From Solirubrobacter sp963837485 (GTDB lineage Bacteria; Actinomycetota; Thermoleophilia; Solirubrobacterales; Solirubrobacteraceae), in contig CAWINP010000002.1 in NCBI GenBank assembly GCA_963837485.1, positions 1-64,000 of the forward strand: a stretch of DNA of 64,000 bases. Direction: 5' to 3'. The translations under genes were made by a program, and so were the position numbers. This document shows positions 43,309 to 53,100 of this stretch, piece after piece. Each line of letters starts with the position of its first letter. Position 1 is the stretch's first letter. The notes beneath the pieces are model-generated. The model did no database searches, was not told the origin of the DNA, and was given only the letters and a program-made list of their open reading frames with translations.

Positions 43309-44569
43309 CGCCTGACGGCGCCGATCCGGACGACGTTACTGACGCTAGCGCGTTCGGAATCACAACTCCCCCGCGCGCGGGCGCGAGCGTGACCGAGCGT
43401 CTGCGCATGCGTTCGCCTGGTTTGCGGTCCGGTGCGAGCGTGAACCGGGAGGCGACCGCGCGCAGCACCTCGCGCATCTCGATCGTGGCGAACGCGGCGC
43501 CGAGGCAGCGGCGCGTGCCGCCGCCGAACGGGACCCAGCTGTAGGGCTCCGGCGCGCCGTTGAGGAAGCGCTCGGGCCGGAAGCTCGTCGGGTCCGGCCA
43601 CAGCTCGGGGCGACGGTGTGCCAGATACAGGCAGGGACTTATGTAGGTGCCGCCGGGGAGCGTGTAGCCGCCGACGTTCCACGGCTGCAGCGTCTTGCGG
43701 GACGTGATCGAGAGCACGGGGCGGACGCGCAGGACCTCCTTGACGGTGGCGTCGAGATAGGCGTCGTCGCGGCATCGGGCAAGCGCGTCCGGATGGCGCG
43801 CGAGCCGCTCGAGCGCCCACGCGAGCGCGGTCGCAGTCGTCTCGTGGCCGGCCGCGAGCAGCGTGACGAGCTGGTCGCGCAGCTCTCCGTCGCTCGCCTC
43901 AGTGGCGACGAGGAGATCGAGGATCGAGCCCTCGCCGCCGGCGGTTGCACGCGCCCGCGCGATCCGCGCGTGGACGAGCTCGTCCACGCGGTTCACCGCC
44001 CGCCCGAACGCCGGCGTCGGCCCGGTCAGCGACATCGCGATCAGCTTCGGCGTCGAGTTGGTCATGTCCAGCGCCGTGCGCAGCGCGTCGCGCAGCTCGT
44101 CGTCGCGGCTCCCGAACACGACGCGCTGGATGACGTCGAGCGTCAGCCGCTGCATCCGCTCCCTTGCCCTGATCGGCCGCCCGGACTCCCACGTGTCCAG
44201 CTCCGTGTGCGCGATCTCGGCCATCGTCGCGGTCCAGCGCTTGAGCGCCTCGCCGTGAAACGGCGGCAGCATCAGCCGGCGGCGGCGCAGGTGCTCGTCG
44301 CCGTGCAGGATCAGGATCGAGCTCGCGCCGGTGAACGGCTCCAGGAACGCCGCGCTCTCACCGCCCTGGAGGACGTCCGGCGGCGCGCCGTAGACGCGCT
44401 TGATCTCCTCCGGGTCCGAGACGAGCACCATCGGCGCGTCGGCCCATGCGATGCGCAGCGTGAAGGGCTCCCCGAAGCGCGCCTGCGCGCGCCGCAGCAG
44501 CGCGGTCGGGCGCACGATCCACTCGACGGTCTGCAGCGCCGCCGGTTCGCGCGGGCCGGGAGGAATCAT
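43301..44569 (-). CDS. Cytochrome P450
   Basis: 422 residues. I-helix oxygen-activation motif AAGHETTATALAWALERLAR, ExxR at Glu278/Arg281 (VKEVLRVRPV), PERF at RPERFLNGAP, and heme-ligand Cys355 in VPFGGGTRRCLGAAFA. All key features are intact and there is no membrane anchor. Start ATG 44569 is two bases after the kinase stop (44572). The substrate is unknown; location in a glycosylation operon suggests tailoring of a lipid or carotenoid carrier, which is inference only. Confidence 0.93.
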   Translation of the reverse strand: MIPPGPREPAALQTVEWIVRPTALLRRAQARFGEPFTLRIAWADAPMVLVSDPEEIKRVYGAPPDVLQGGESAAFLEPFTGASSILILHGDEHLRRRRLMLPPFHGEALKRWTATMAEIAHTELDTWESGRPIRARERMQRLTLDVIQRVVFGSRDDELRDALRTALDMTNSTPKLIAMSLTGPTPAFGRAVNRVDELVHARIARARATAGGEGSILDLLVATEASDGELRDQLVTLLAAGHETTATALAWALERLARHPDALARCRDDAYLDATVKEVLRVRPVLSITSRKTLQPWNVGGYTLPGGTYISPCLYLAHRRPELWPDPTSFRPERFLNGAPEPYSWVPFGGGTRRCLGAAFATIEMREVLRAVASRFTLAPDRKPGERMRRRSVTLAPARGGVVIPNALASVTSSGSAPSGVE

Positions 44570-44571
44570 GC

Positions 44572-45900
44572 TCACACGGTAATCGCGGGCGGGGTCGCCG
44601 CGGACTCCGCGACGTCGTCCGCGGGCGCCGCCGGCAGCGCGAGCGCGAAGCGCCCGCCCGGCCCGTCCTCGGCGGCCAGCTCGCCGCCCATCTTGCGCGC
44701 CAGCTCGCGCCCGATCGCCAGCCCGAGGCCGAACCCCGGCGACGCGCTGGCGTCGCCGCGGCGGAAGCGCTCGAAGACGGTCTCGCGCTCGGCTTCCGGG
44801 ACGCCGTGCCCGTCGTCGAGCACGCGCACGACGACGACGCCGTCGCGATGCTCGGTCCGCACCTCGACGCGCCCGCTCCCGTGGAGGAATGCATTGTCGA
44901 TCAGTAGCCGCACGATCCGGGCGACGCTGTCGGGGTCGCCGAGCGCCCAGCACGGCGCGAGGTCGGACTCCGGCGGCGGCCGGAACTCGGCGGCGACCGC
45001 GCGCACCAGCTCGCCGAGCTCGATCGGCTCGCTGCGCGGCGGCACGCCGGCGTCGAGCCGCGAGAGGTCGAGCAGCCCGTGGGCGAGGCCGCCGAGCCGG
45101 CGCGCCTGGGCGAGCGCGGTGTCGACGTCGGCGCGCAGCACGGTCAGGTCGGGCTCCGCGTCCCCGGCCTCCTCGGCCACGAGCTCCAGCAGCGTCTGCA
45201 GCGACGCGACCGGCGTGCGCAGCTCGTGCGAGGCGGTCGCCACGAACGTCCGCCGCGCCGCTTCCTGGTCGGCCACTCGCGCCTGCAGCGCCGCGAACGC
45301 GCGCGCCAGCTCGCCGATCTCGTCGCGGTGCTGGTCGCCGGGCACCGGGCCGTCGCCGGCGACCGCATTGCGCAGCGCGCGCAGCCGCCGCAGCATCCGC
45401 CCGCTGAGCAGCAGGCCGCCCGCCAGCGCGAGCAGCAACCCGGCCCCGGCCGCGACGGCGAACGCCCCCTCGACGACCGTCGCCGTGCGCTCGACGTCGC
45501 CGAGCCGCCGGCGCAGCGCGAGCGCGCCCGTGCGCACCGGCACGGCGGCCTCGGCCACGTCGCCATGGACCGAGTGCTCGCTGCGGCGCGTCGCGAGCGC
45601 GCGCCGCGCGTCGGCGAGGCCGCCGGACGCGTCCGGATCGGTGTCGTAGGCGACGCCCTCGGGCGTCACCAGCATCACCTGCGCTCCGGTCGCGCGGGCC
45701 AGCTCGCGCACGAGCCGCGCGGCGTGCGCGTGCGGGCGCTCAAAGCCCTCGCGCGCCGCCTCGGCGTGCAGCTGCAGCGTGCGCGCGGCATCCGTGCGAA
45801 GTCGCGCCTGCAGCGGCGGCAGCAGGGCGAGCGCGGCGACGGCCAGCGAGGCGGCCGCGGTCGCGAAGAGGGCGAGGACGAGGCGGGCCCTCAAACGCAT
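44572..45900 (-). CDS. Sensor histidine kinase 2
   Basis: 442 residues. Two membrane helices (about 7-28 and 145-167), HAMP, HisKA with His225 (ATASHELRTPVASLQTLLEL), HATPase with LIDNAFLHGSG, DDGHGVPEAERETVFERFRR and FGLGLAIGRELARKMGGELA. Same architecture as kinase 1. Its regulator gene is 79 bases upstream. Confidence 0.92.
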   Translation of the reverse strand: MRLRARLVLALFATAAASLAVAALALLPPLQARLRTDAARTLQLHAEAAREGFERPHAHAARLVRELARATGAQVMLVTPEGVAYDTDPDASGGLADARRALATRRSEHSVHGDVAEAAVPVRTGALALRRRLGDVERTATVVEGAFAVAAGAGLLLALAGGLLLSGRMLRRLRALRNAVAGDGPVPGDQHRDEIGELARAFAALQARVADQEAARRTFVATASHELRTPVASLQTLLELVAEEAGDAEPDLTVLRADVDTALAQARRLGGLAHGLLDLSRLDAGVPPRSEPIELGELVRAVAAEFRPPPESDLAPCWALGDPDSVARIVRLLIDNAFLHGSGRVEVRTEHRDGVVVVRVLDDGHGVPEAERETVFERFRRGDASASPGFGLGLAIGRELARKMGGELAAEDGPGGRFALALPAAPADDVAESAATPPAITV

Positions 45901-45979
45901 GCGTCACCTCGCCCGGGAGAATCGCCCTTTCGGCGATTCTTCCAGCGAACCGAGCGCGCAGCGCGAGCGTTCGCCAATT

Positions 45980-46675
45980 TCAAGAGGCCAGCCGGTATCC
46001 CGCCCCCCGCACCGTGAGGATCAGCTCGGGGAGGTCCGGCCTGGTCTCCAGCTTCTCGCGCAGGTGGCGTACGTGCACGTCGATCCCGCGCGGGTCGCGG
46101 TATGCCGAGTCGCCCCAGATCGCGCGCATCAGCTCCTGCCGGTTGAACAGCCGGCCGGGCGAGGACATCAGCGCGTCCATCACCTCGAACTCGCTGAACG
46201 TGAGCTGCACGGGAATGCCGCTGCGGCGCAGCTCGCGCGCGCCGCGGTCGAGCTCCAGCGGGCCGCACCTGAGCACCTCGTGCTCGGCGCGCGGGCCGGC
46301 GCGGCGCAGGACGGCGCGGATGCGGCTGCGCAGCTCGGCGAGCCCGACGGGCTTGGCGACGTAGTCGTCGGCGCCGGCCTCCAGGCCGACGACGGTGTCG
46401 GCCTCGGTGTCGAGCGCGGTGAGCATGATGATCGGGACGGTGTTGCGGCGCTCGCGCAGCGTCCGGCAGACCTGGAAGCCGTCCGGGCCGGAGCCGAGCG
46501 CCGCGTCGAGCAGGACGACGTCGAACGTGCCGGTGCTGGCGCGGTCGATCGCGGCGCGGCCGTCCGGCACGGCAAGCGTCTCGTGCCCCTCGCGCCGGAA
46601 GGAGCGGGTCAGGGCTTCGCGCAGCGTGGACTCGTCGTCGACGATCAGGATCGAGAGCGGGCGGTCGGGCATCAT
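45980..46675 (-). CDS. OmpR/PhoB-type response regulator 2
   Basis: 231 residues. Receiver with IVDDE, Asp57 (VVLLDAAL), KPVGLAELRSRIRAVLRRAG, and winged helix with VQLTFSEFEVMDALMSSPGR and RHLREKLETRP. Strikingly similar to regulator 1 (FNRQELxRAIWGDSAYRDP). Start ATG 46675; the glycosyltransferase stop lies 12 bases upstream, so the regulator is transcribed within the operon. Confidence 0.93.
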   Translation of the reverse strand: MMPDRPLSILIVDDESTLREALTRSFRREGHETLAVPDGRAAIDRASTGTFDVVLLDAALGSGPDGFQVCRTLRERRNTVPIIMLTALDTEADTVVGLEAGADDYVAKPVGLAELRSRIRAVLRRAGPRAEHEVLRCGPLELDRGARELRRSGIPVQLTFSEFEVMDALMSSPGRLFNRQELMRAIWGDSAYRDPRGIDVHVRHLREKLETRPDLPELILTVRGAGYRLAS

Positions 46676-46687
46676 CGCTCTCCTGGG

Positions 46688-48343
46688 TTACCGGCGTGCG
46701 CTGAGCGGAGGATGAACTTCGTACACCGGCAGGCCCAGCTCGCGCGTGAGATCGCGCCCGTGGACCCGCGCCCAGCGGGCGGCCGGCCCGCAGCCGCGCG
46801 GGCCGGCGGCGTTGTGCGGGCCGCAGCGGCCGGCGATCAGCACGTAGGAGACCTCGTGGCGGCGCACGGCGACGAGCAGCCGCCGCAGCGGCGCGATCGG
46901 GTGCCCGGCAAGCGTCCCGAGCATCAGCACGCGGCGCCCGTCCTTGGCGATCAGCGGCGCGGCGCGGACCGCGGTCGCGCTCGCCAGCTCGTACCGCTCG
47001 CCCTTCGTGTGGCGCTGCAGGAACGCGGACAGGCGGTCGAGCTCGCTCGGCGGGAGGACGCCGAGATGGCCGGAGTCCGAGGCGGCGGCGCGCACGACGT
47101 CGAGCGAGTGGACGGCCGGCACGGCGAGCACCGCGGCGGCGAGCAGCGCCGCGGGGAGCCGCGACCAGCGGGCGAGCGCGGCGACGCCGCCGCCGAGCGC
47201 GAGCGCGACCGCCGGGGCGAGCGCGTCGAGATAGCGGATCTGGAGCCCGCCGAGGGTCGAGAACAGCGCGCCCGCGGAGAGCAGCCAGGCGGCGACGCCG
47301 AGCGCGCCGGCGCGGGCGAGGCGGTCAGGCGTCGCGGCGGCGGGACGCGCGCTCGTCGCCGCGCGCCGCCGGCGGCCCTCCGTCGCGACCGCGGCGCCCC
47401 CCAGGATCAGCGCCGGGATCAGCTCGCTCCCGAGCAGCGCGCCGAGGTCGCCTCCCCGCCCGACGAGACGGGCCGGGCCCGGCGGACCAGGCACGTTCGC
47501 GACCAGCGCGTCCGGGCGCGTCGCGTCGAGCCTCGCGAAGCCGTCGTAGCCGAACGCCGCGCTCAGCGCGCTCCCGTTGCCCGAGCCGAACGCGTACGGC
47601 TGCTCGCGCCCCGGCGCGGTGCTGACCACCGCGAGCCAGCTCAATCCGACGGCGAGCGCGACCGAGCCGCACAGCGCCAGCCGCGCCAGCCGCTCCCGCG
47701 GCGCCGCCGCGACGAACAGGACGATCAGCGCGGGCACCGGAACCAGCGCCTGGAACAGCTTGACGTTGAACGCCGCCCCGATCGCCGCACCCGCGCCCGC
47801 CATCGCCCACCTGCCGTTCGTGCGCGCCGCGTGCATGAGCGCGACGGCGGCGAGCAGCACGAGCGTGGTGGCGAGCGTGTCCGGCGTGTCGCTGCGCGCG
47901 GTCAGCACCGCCACCGGCAGCACCGCGAGCGCGGCCGCGGACGCCAATCCCGCCGTCCCGCCCCACAGCATGCGCGCGAGCGCGTACACCAGCCCGACGC
48001 CGGCAGCGCCCGCGAGCGCCTCCGGCGCCAGCAACGACGTGGTGCCGAACCCGAGCAGCTTCGTCGCCGCCACCTGCGGCCACAAGGACGGCGCAGGCTT
48101 GTCGATGGCGACGCTCCCGCCGGGCTCCAGCGCGCCGAACAGGAAGTCGTGCCACGACGTGCCCATGCTGCGCACCGCGGCGTCGTAGAACGGGTCGGGC
48201 GCGACGCGGGAGAGCCCGCTCAGCCGCAGCGCGAGCGCGACGGCCGCGACCGCCGCGCCGGCTGCCGTCGCCCAGGGGAGCGTGGCGACGAGCGGACGCA
48301 GCGTGACGGTCGCGGCCGGGCGCGTGCGGGGCTCAGCCGCCAT
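46688..48343 (-). CDS. GT39/ArnT-like membrane glycosyltransferase 2
   Basis: 551 residues, 11-12 membrane helices. APDPFYDAAVRSMGTSWHDF contains the acidic motif near the first loop, then VAIDKPAPSLWPQVAATKLL and the C-terminal extracytoplasmic domain (YVLIAGRCGPHNAAGPRGCG). Of the YfiF/ArnT-like mannosyltransferase group. Start overlaps the GT2 stop by 11 bases, implying coupled translation and lipid-sugar supply by that enzyme. Confidence 0.86.
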   Translation of the reverse strand: MAAEPRTRPAATVTLRPLVATLPWATAAGAAVAAVALALRLSGLSRVAPDPFYDAAVRSMGTSWHDFLFGALEPGGSVAIDKPAPSLWPQVAATKLLGFGTTSLLAPEALAGAAGVGLVYALARMLWGGTAGLASAAALAVLPVAVLTARSDTPDTLATTLVLLAAVALMHAARTNGRWAMAGAGAAIGAAFNVKLFQALVPVPALIVLFVAAAPRERLARLALCGSVALAVGLSWLAVVSTAPGREQPYAFGSGNGSALSAAFGYDGFARLDATRPDALVANVPGPPGPARLVGRGGDLGALLGSELIPALILGGAAVATEGRRRRAATSARPAAATPDRLARAGALGVAAWLLSAGALFSTLGGLQIRYLDALAPAVALALGGGVAALARWSRLPAALLAAAVLAVPAVHSLDVVRAAASDSGHLGVLPPSELDRLSAFLQRHTKGERYELASATAVRAAPLIAKDGRRVLMLGTLAGHPIAPLRRLLVAVRRHEVSYVLIAGRCGPHNAAGPRGCGPAARWARVHGRDLTRELGLPVYEVHPPLSARR

Positions 48344-49070
48344 CGACCGGCCCGAGCCGGCGGCGCAGCGCGATCAGCTCGCGCAGCGCGCGGGCCACCA
48401 CGCGCGGGCTCGTGCCGCTCTGGCGCCCCGCCTCCCGCGCACGGTGGTGGACGCCGAGCTCGGCCAGCCGGGCGTCCCGGCCGAGCAGTCCCACCAGCAG
48501 CTCGGTCGAGATCGCCGCGCCGTCGGACTCCAGCTCGAGCTGGTAGAGCAGCTTGCGGCGCACGAGCTTGAACGCGCAGTCGACGTCGCGCACCGGCAGG
48601 CCGAACAGGCGGTGCACGAGACGGTTCCACAGCGCCCCCGCGACGACGCGCCCGTACGGGTCGTGGCGATCGATGCGGTAGCCCACGATCACGTCGTGGT
48701 CGCTCGCCAGCGGGACGAACGCCTCCAGCTCGGCGAGGTCGAGCTGCAGGTCGGCATCGGTCAGCAGGACCCACGGCTGGCGCGCGGCCGCGATCCCCGA
48801 CCGCAGCGCGGCGCCGTAGCCGCGGTTGGTCGGATGTACGACGACGCGGACCGCCGGGTCGGTGGCGGCGAGCGAGGTGGCGATCGAGAGCGTCCGATCG
48901 CGGCTGCCGTCGTCGACGACGATCACCTCGTGCGCGAGCGCATGCGCGCGCCCGGCCTCGGAGGCCATCCGGACGGCCGCCGCGAGGTTCGGCGCCTCGT
49001 CGTGGCAGGGGAGGACGATGGACACGCCCGCCAGGGCGGGAGCGGGGGGAGCGGCGAGCACTGCGGTCAT
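48333..49070 (-). CDS. Family 2 glycosyltransferase (polyprenyl-phosphate sugar type)
   Basis: 245 residues from ATG 49070. GT-A fold: SIVLPCHDEAPNLAAAVRMA, VIVVDDGSRDRT, metal motif LLTDADLQLDLAEL (DAD), then VGYRIDRHDPYGRVVAGALW. Resembles polyprenol-phosphate mannose/glucose synthases. Without a membrane anchor it would charge a lipid carrier for the downstream GT-C enzymes. First gene of the eight-gene operon; a 130-base divergent gap separates it from the MASE1 kinase. Confidence 0.9.
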   Translation of the reverse strand: MTAVLAAPPAPALAGVSIVLPCHDEAPNLAAAVRMASEAGRAHALAHEVIVVDDGSRDRTLSIATSLAATDPAVRVVVHPTNRGYGAALRSGIAAARQPWVLLTDADLQLDLAELEAFVPLASDHDVIVGYRIDRHDPYGRVVAGALWNRLVHRLFGLPVRDVDCAFKLVRRKLLYQLELESDGAAISTELLVGLLGRDARLAELGVHHRAREAGRQSGTSPRVVARALRELIALRRRLGPVDGG

Positions 49071-49200
49071 GCGTCGAGCCTGCCCCGGCCCGCGTTGCCC
49101 GGCGTTGCCGCCAGATGACGATCCGATTAGCGCGGAGGTCACGCCCCGAAATTCGGCGCACCCCTCTTCTCGCCGCGGGTTTAGACTCGCTCCGAGGTCA

Positions 49201-51259
49201 ATGGGCGCAACGCTTGCACGCGCTGCGGCGCACAGCCGCATCGACCGGCGGAGATGGACCGTGCGGTTGCGCGGCGCCCGAGGCGGCGGTCTCGCGCTCT
49301 ACGCGATGGCGGTCGGCCTGGTCGCCCTGGCCTATTACATCGCGGGGCGAATCGGGCTCGAGCTCGCGTACCTCGATGGCGCGGTCGCCGCGCTCTGGCC
49401 GCCCGCGGGGCTCGGGCTGGCCGTGCTCTTCCTGTTCGGGATTCCGCCTGTGGCCTGGCGTGGTGATCGGAGATCTGTTGCTCGGGGACTTCTCGACGCC
49501 GATCGCCACCGTCGCCGCCCAGACCGCCGGGAACACGGTCGCGCTCGTCGTGGCCGCGCTGGCGCTGCGCCGCCTCACCGCCGGACGCGGCGATCTCGCC
49601 CGCGTCTTCGACGTCCTGGCCCTCGTCGCCTGCGCGGTGCTCGCGGCCGTGATCAGCGGTGCGATCGGGCCGCTGGCGCTGCGCCTGGGAGATGTCGTCA
49701 CGGCCGCTGAGTTTCCACGCGTGATCCGGACGTGGATCCTCGGCGACGCGGCCGGGGTCCTGGTGGTGGCGCCGGCCCTGCTGACGTGGGACACGATGGG
49801 CTCGAAAGGCATCCGCCGGCGCGATCTGATCGAGGCCGCCGTCGTGATCGCCGCGCTGGTGGTGCTGTCAGAGCTGCCGCCGCAGCGCGATGTGCCGTTC
49901 ATCGTCTTCCCCGTGCTCCTGTGGGCCGCGCTGCGCTTCGGCCCGCGCGGCGCGGCCACGGCGATCCTCGTCGTCTGCTCGATCACGGTCTGGAACACCG
50001 CGCAGAGCGACGGGCCGTTCGTACGCGAGTCGCTCACCGACAGCCTGCTCGCGACGCAGCTGTTCATCGCCACCGCGGCGATCACGTCGCTCGTCCTCGG
50101 CGCGGTGACCGCGGAGCGCACGCGCGCCGAGGCCGCTCAGCGCGCGCTCGCCGCCGAGCAGGCGGCACTGCGCAGAGTCGCCACGCTCGTCGCCGGCGAG
50201 GCGACGCCGAGCCGCGTGTTCGAGCAGGTGACCGAGGAGATCGGGCGGCTGCTGGGGCTCCCAGGGGCCAATGTGATGAAGCTCGACGGCGGGGGTACGG
50301 CGACCGTCGTGGGCGCCTGGAGCGAGACCGGCGAGCCGCGGTTCGCGGTCGGCGCCACGCTGGAGCTCGACGGCGACACGCTCGTCCCGAAGGTCGTCCG
50401 CACCGGCATGGCGCAGCGCGTGGAGCGATACGCGCAGGCGTCCGGCGCGCTCGCCGAGACGGTGCGAGGCGCGGGCTACCGCGCCGGCGTGGCCGCGCCG
50501 GTCACCGTCGGCGGAACGCTGTGGGGTGTGCTGGCCGGGGTGACGACGTCGGACGATCCACTCCCGGCCGGTCTCGAGCAACGGCTCTGCGACTTCGCCG
50601 ATCTCGTGGCGCAGGCGCTCGCCAACGCGGACGCGTACGAGAAGCTCGCCGCTTCCCGGGCGCGCGTCGTCGAGGTCGGGGATGCCGAGCGCCGGCGACT
50701 CGAGCGCAACCTGCACGACGGCGCGCAGCAGCGGCTCGTGTCGGTCGCCCTGAGCCTGAGCGTCGTAGGCACCAAGCTCGAGAAGGATCCGCAGACCGCC
50801 CGGGAGATCCTGACGGGCGCCAAGGAGGAGCTCGCCCTGGGACTCGCGGACCTGCGCGAGCTGGCGCGGGGCATCCATCCGGCCGTCCTCACCGAGCATG
50901 GCCTCGGGCCCGCGCTCCACTCCTTGCTCGCGCGAGCGCCGATCCCGGTCGAGATCGTGGAGATGCCCGAGCAACGCCTGGCCCCGACCGTCGAAGCGGC
51001 GGCGTACTACGTCGTCGCCGAGGCGATCGCCAACGTGGGTAAGTACGCGCATGCCTCCGGCGCGACCGTGGGCGTCAGCCGCTCGGACACGCGCGCCACG
51101 GTGACCGTCTCCGACGACGGCATCGGCGGCGCGGACCCGGCCCACGGCTCCGGCCTCCACGGGCTCGCCGCCCGGGTGGAATCCCTCAACGGCCACCTCC
51201 ACGTCACCAGCCCGCGCGGCCGGGGCACTCGGGTCCGGGCCGAGATCCCGCTGCCCTGA
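49201..51259 (+). pseudogene. MASE1-type histidine kinase, single-base frameshift
   Basis: ATG 49201 (GAGG upstream) opens the MASE1 membrane domain (LYAMAVGLVALAYYIAGRIG, AALWPPAGLGLAVLFLFG). Near 49445 one extra C (ATTCCGCCTG) shifts the frame; the next frame continues RLWPGVVIGDLLLGDFSTPI through VLVVAPALLTW. Then come a GAF-like domain, HisKA_3 (DAERRRLERNLHDGAQQRLV) and HATPase (AEAIANVGKYAHASG, GIGGADPAHGSGLHGLAARV). Joined it is about 685 residues, intact apart from the shift. No response-regulator gene is adjacent. Either a broken orphan kinase or an assembly indel. Confidence 0.82.
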
Positions 51260-51492
51260 GCCAGGGAGCGGGCGCTCGCCGCCGAGTAGGTCCGCCCTAC
51301 GCACGACGTCGATGCGGCGCGTCTCCTAGGTGACCCGCCGAACGAAGTAACCCTTCGGTGGCGGCTGTCGCGTAACGCGCGCGCACAACCGCCGGCCGAA
51401 TGTGCACGGAGACCATTTCCGACCGGCTTGGTCGGCGCGAGCAATTCAACGAATCTGGAAGCGTTCGTCCGTCAGGTCTGGAGGAACTGGAC

Positions 51493-52938
51493 CTAGCGCA
51501 GCAGCGACTGGATGTAGCGGGAGTTCTGGCGCCCGACGGTGGTCGCGCCGGGACGGGCGCCGAGCCGGTGCAGCAGCGGCGGCGTCGCCGGCGCCCACAC
51601 GGCGAGCAGGAACACGGTCAGCGCGATCGCCGCCGCGCGCGGCCCCGCGCGCCGCGAGAGCACCGCGAACGGCAGCATCCACAGCACGTACCACGGCATC
51701 GCCCAGCCGAGCGTGACGATCAGCAGCGCGAACGCCCACGCGCACGCCGTCGCCCAGTCGCGCGTGCGCCACGTCCACAGCACCAGGCCGAGCGTGACCA
51801 GCGCGAGCGCGACGTCGAGCTCCCCGCGCAACTGCGCATCGAGCCCGCCGCGGCCGGCCGCGAGGCCGACGAGGTTCGGCAGGCTCAGGCTCGCCACCAT
51901 GCGCGCCTGGTCGGAGTCGTTGGGCAGGTGGCCGGCGAACGCGACCCAGGTCATCGCGGCCAGCGCGGCGCCGCCGGCGAGGACTCCCGCGAGCGCGCGC
52001 CGGCGGCGCGCGGAGCCGGCGACGAGCACGGGGATCGCCAGCCCGGCCGAGAGCTTGATCGCCGCGGCGGCCGCCCAGGCGCCGCCGCCCAGCGCCTCCC
52101 GGCGCCGCACCATCAACAGCACGCCGCCGAGCAGCAGCGCCATGAACAGCACGTCGTTGTGGACGCCGCCCACGCCGTACACGAGCACCAGCGGGTTCAG
52201 CGCGACGAACGCGACCGCGCGTGCCGGGTCGCGCCCCAGCGCGCGTGCCAGCGCGGCGGTCAGCGCCGCGACGGCGAGCGCCGCAAGCCCGATCACCGCC
52301 TTCAGCACCCAGTAGGCGACCGGCAGCGAGAACCGCGCGAGCGCCTCGGTGAGCAGCGTGAACAGCGGCCCGTACGGGCTCGGCAGGTGGTGCCAGGTGC
52401 TGTACGCGTATGCGGGGTCCGACGCGGCCTGGAGCGGCAGCGACGTGTACGGATCGAGCCCGTACAGCGGCTGCATGCGGCCGTAGTGCAGGTAGTTGAA
52501 CGTGTCGGTGAGCGAGAACGGCGGCGCGAGCGAGAGGAAGCCCACGGCGAGCACGACCGCGGTGAGGACGGCGGGCAGCTTCAGCCGCGGCGCCGCGACG
52601 ACGGCCAGCACCCAGCACGCGGTCATCGCCAGCAGCGCCAGCGTGACGTCCCAGCGCAGCGAGCCGACGGTCGCCGTCAGGCTCGGCCACAGCCCCGCGA
52701 GCGGGCCGGCGAGCCAGGGCGCGTCGCCGTGCAGCCGCGGCGGAGCGAGGAAGGAAGGTCGCTCCGCCGCGGCCAGGGCAACACCCAGGGCACCCGTCAC
52801 GACGCCCGTCATCGCCACCGCTCCGGCGGCGCCCTCGGCGATCGTGCCGAGGGCGCCGGCGGCGCGCGTCGCGCTCGCGGGGCGGGGGGTCGCAGGCTGG
52901 GTCTCTCGCCTGCCGGAGGAACCCGCGAGTCGCGTCAT
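51493..52938 (-). CDS. GT87/DUF2029-like membrane mannosyltransferase
   Basis: 481 residues. About 12 membrane helices after an N-terminal cytoplasmic tail (MTRLAGSSGRRETQPATPRP). YLHYGRMQPLYGLDPYTSLP and GGVHNDVLFMALLLGGVLLM carry the acidic/aromatic GT-C signature; NSRYIQSLLR ends it. Probably an alpha-mannosyltransferase for lipomannan-type glycans. Monocistronic; a 17-base perfect hairpin (CCGACC-GGCTT-GGTCGG, 51419-51435) lies downstream. Confidence 0.83.
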   Translation of the reverse strand: MTRLAGSSGRRETQPATPRPASATRAAGALGTIAEGAAGAVAMTGVVTGALGVALAAAERPSFLAPPRLHGDAPWLAGPLAGLWPSLTATVGSLRWDVTLALLAMTACWVLAVVAAPRLKLPAVLTAVVLAVGFLSLAPPFSLTDTFNYLHYGRMQPLYGLDPYTSLPLQAASDPAYAYSTWHHLPSPYGPLFTLLTEALARFSLPVAYWVLKAVIGLAALAVAALTAALARALGRDPARAVAFVALNPLVLVYGVGGVHNDVLFMALLLGGVLLMVRRREALGGGAWAAAAAIKLSAGLAIPVLVAGSARRRRALAGVLAGGAALAAMTWVAFAGHLPNDSDQARMVASLSLPNLVGLAAGRGGLDAQLRGELDVALALVTLGLVLWTWRTRDWATACAWAFALLIVTLGWAMPWYVLWMLPFAVLSRRAGPRAAAIALTVFLLAVWAPATPPLLHRLGARPGATTVGRQNSRYIQSLLR

Positions 52939-53100
52939 CGAGTCACGCTAGGCCCGCCGGGTTGGGATCGGGTTGGACGGCGGCAAGGCTCGCGTTGGCC
53001 GGGACGCCGGGGGGCGGCAGGTTGGCGCCCCGTTGGCCCACCGTGAGGATCGGCTTTGGCCGCGGCCGTCTCGCCTCCCCGGCGACCTACCGTCGGCGGG

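Noticed and set aside
45779..48571. A 930-codon plus-strand open frame
   Set aside because: Runs opposite the kinase, regulator and glycosyltransferase genes and is made of Arg/Gln/Ala repeats; no protein-like features.
51419..51435. Terminator candidate CCGACC-GGCTT-GGTCGG
   Set aside because: Perfect but short, with no T run on either strand; kept only as a note in the adjacent gene.
51400..53046. A 548-codon plus-strand open frame
   Set aside because: Complement of the GT87-like membrane protein; composition is that of an antisense shadow.
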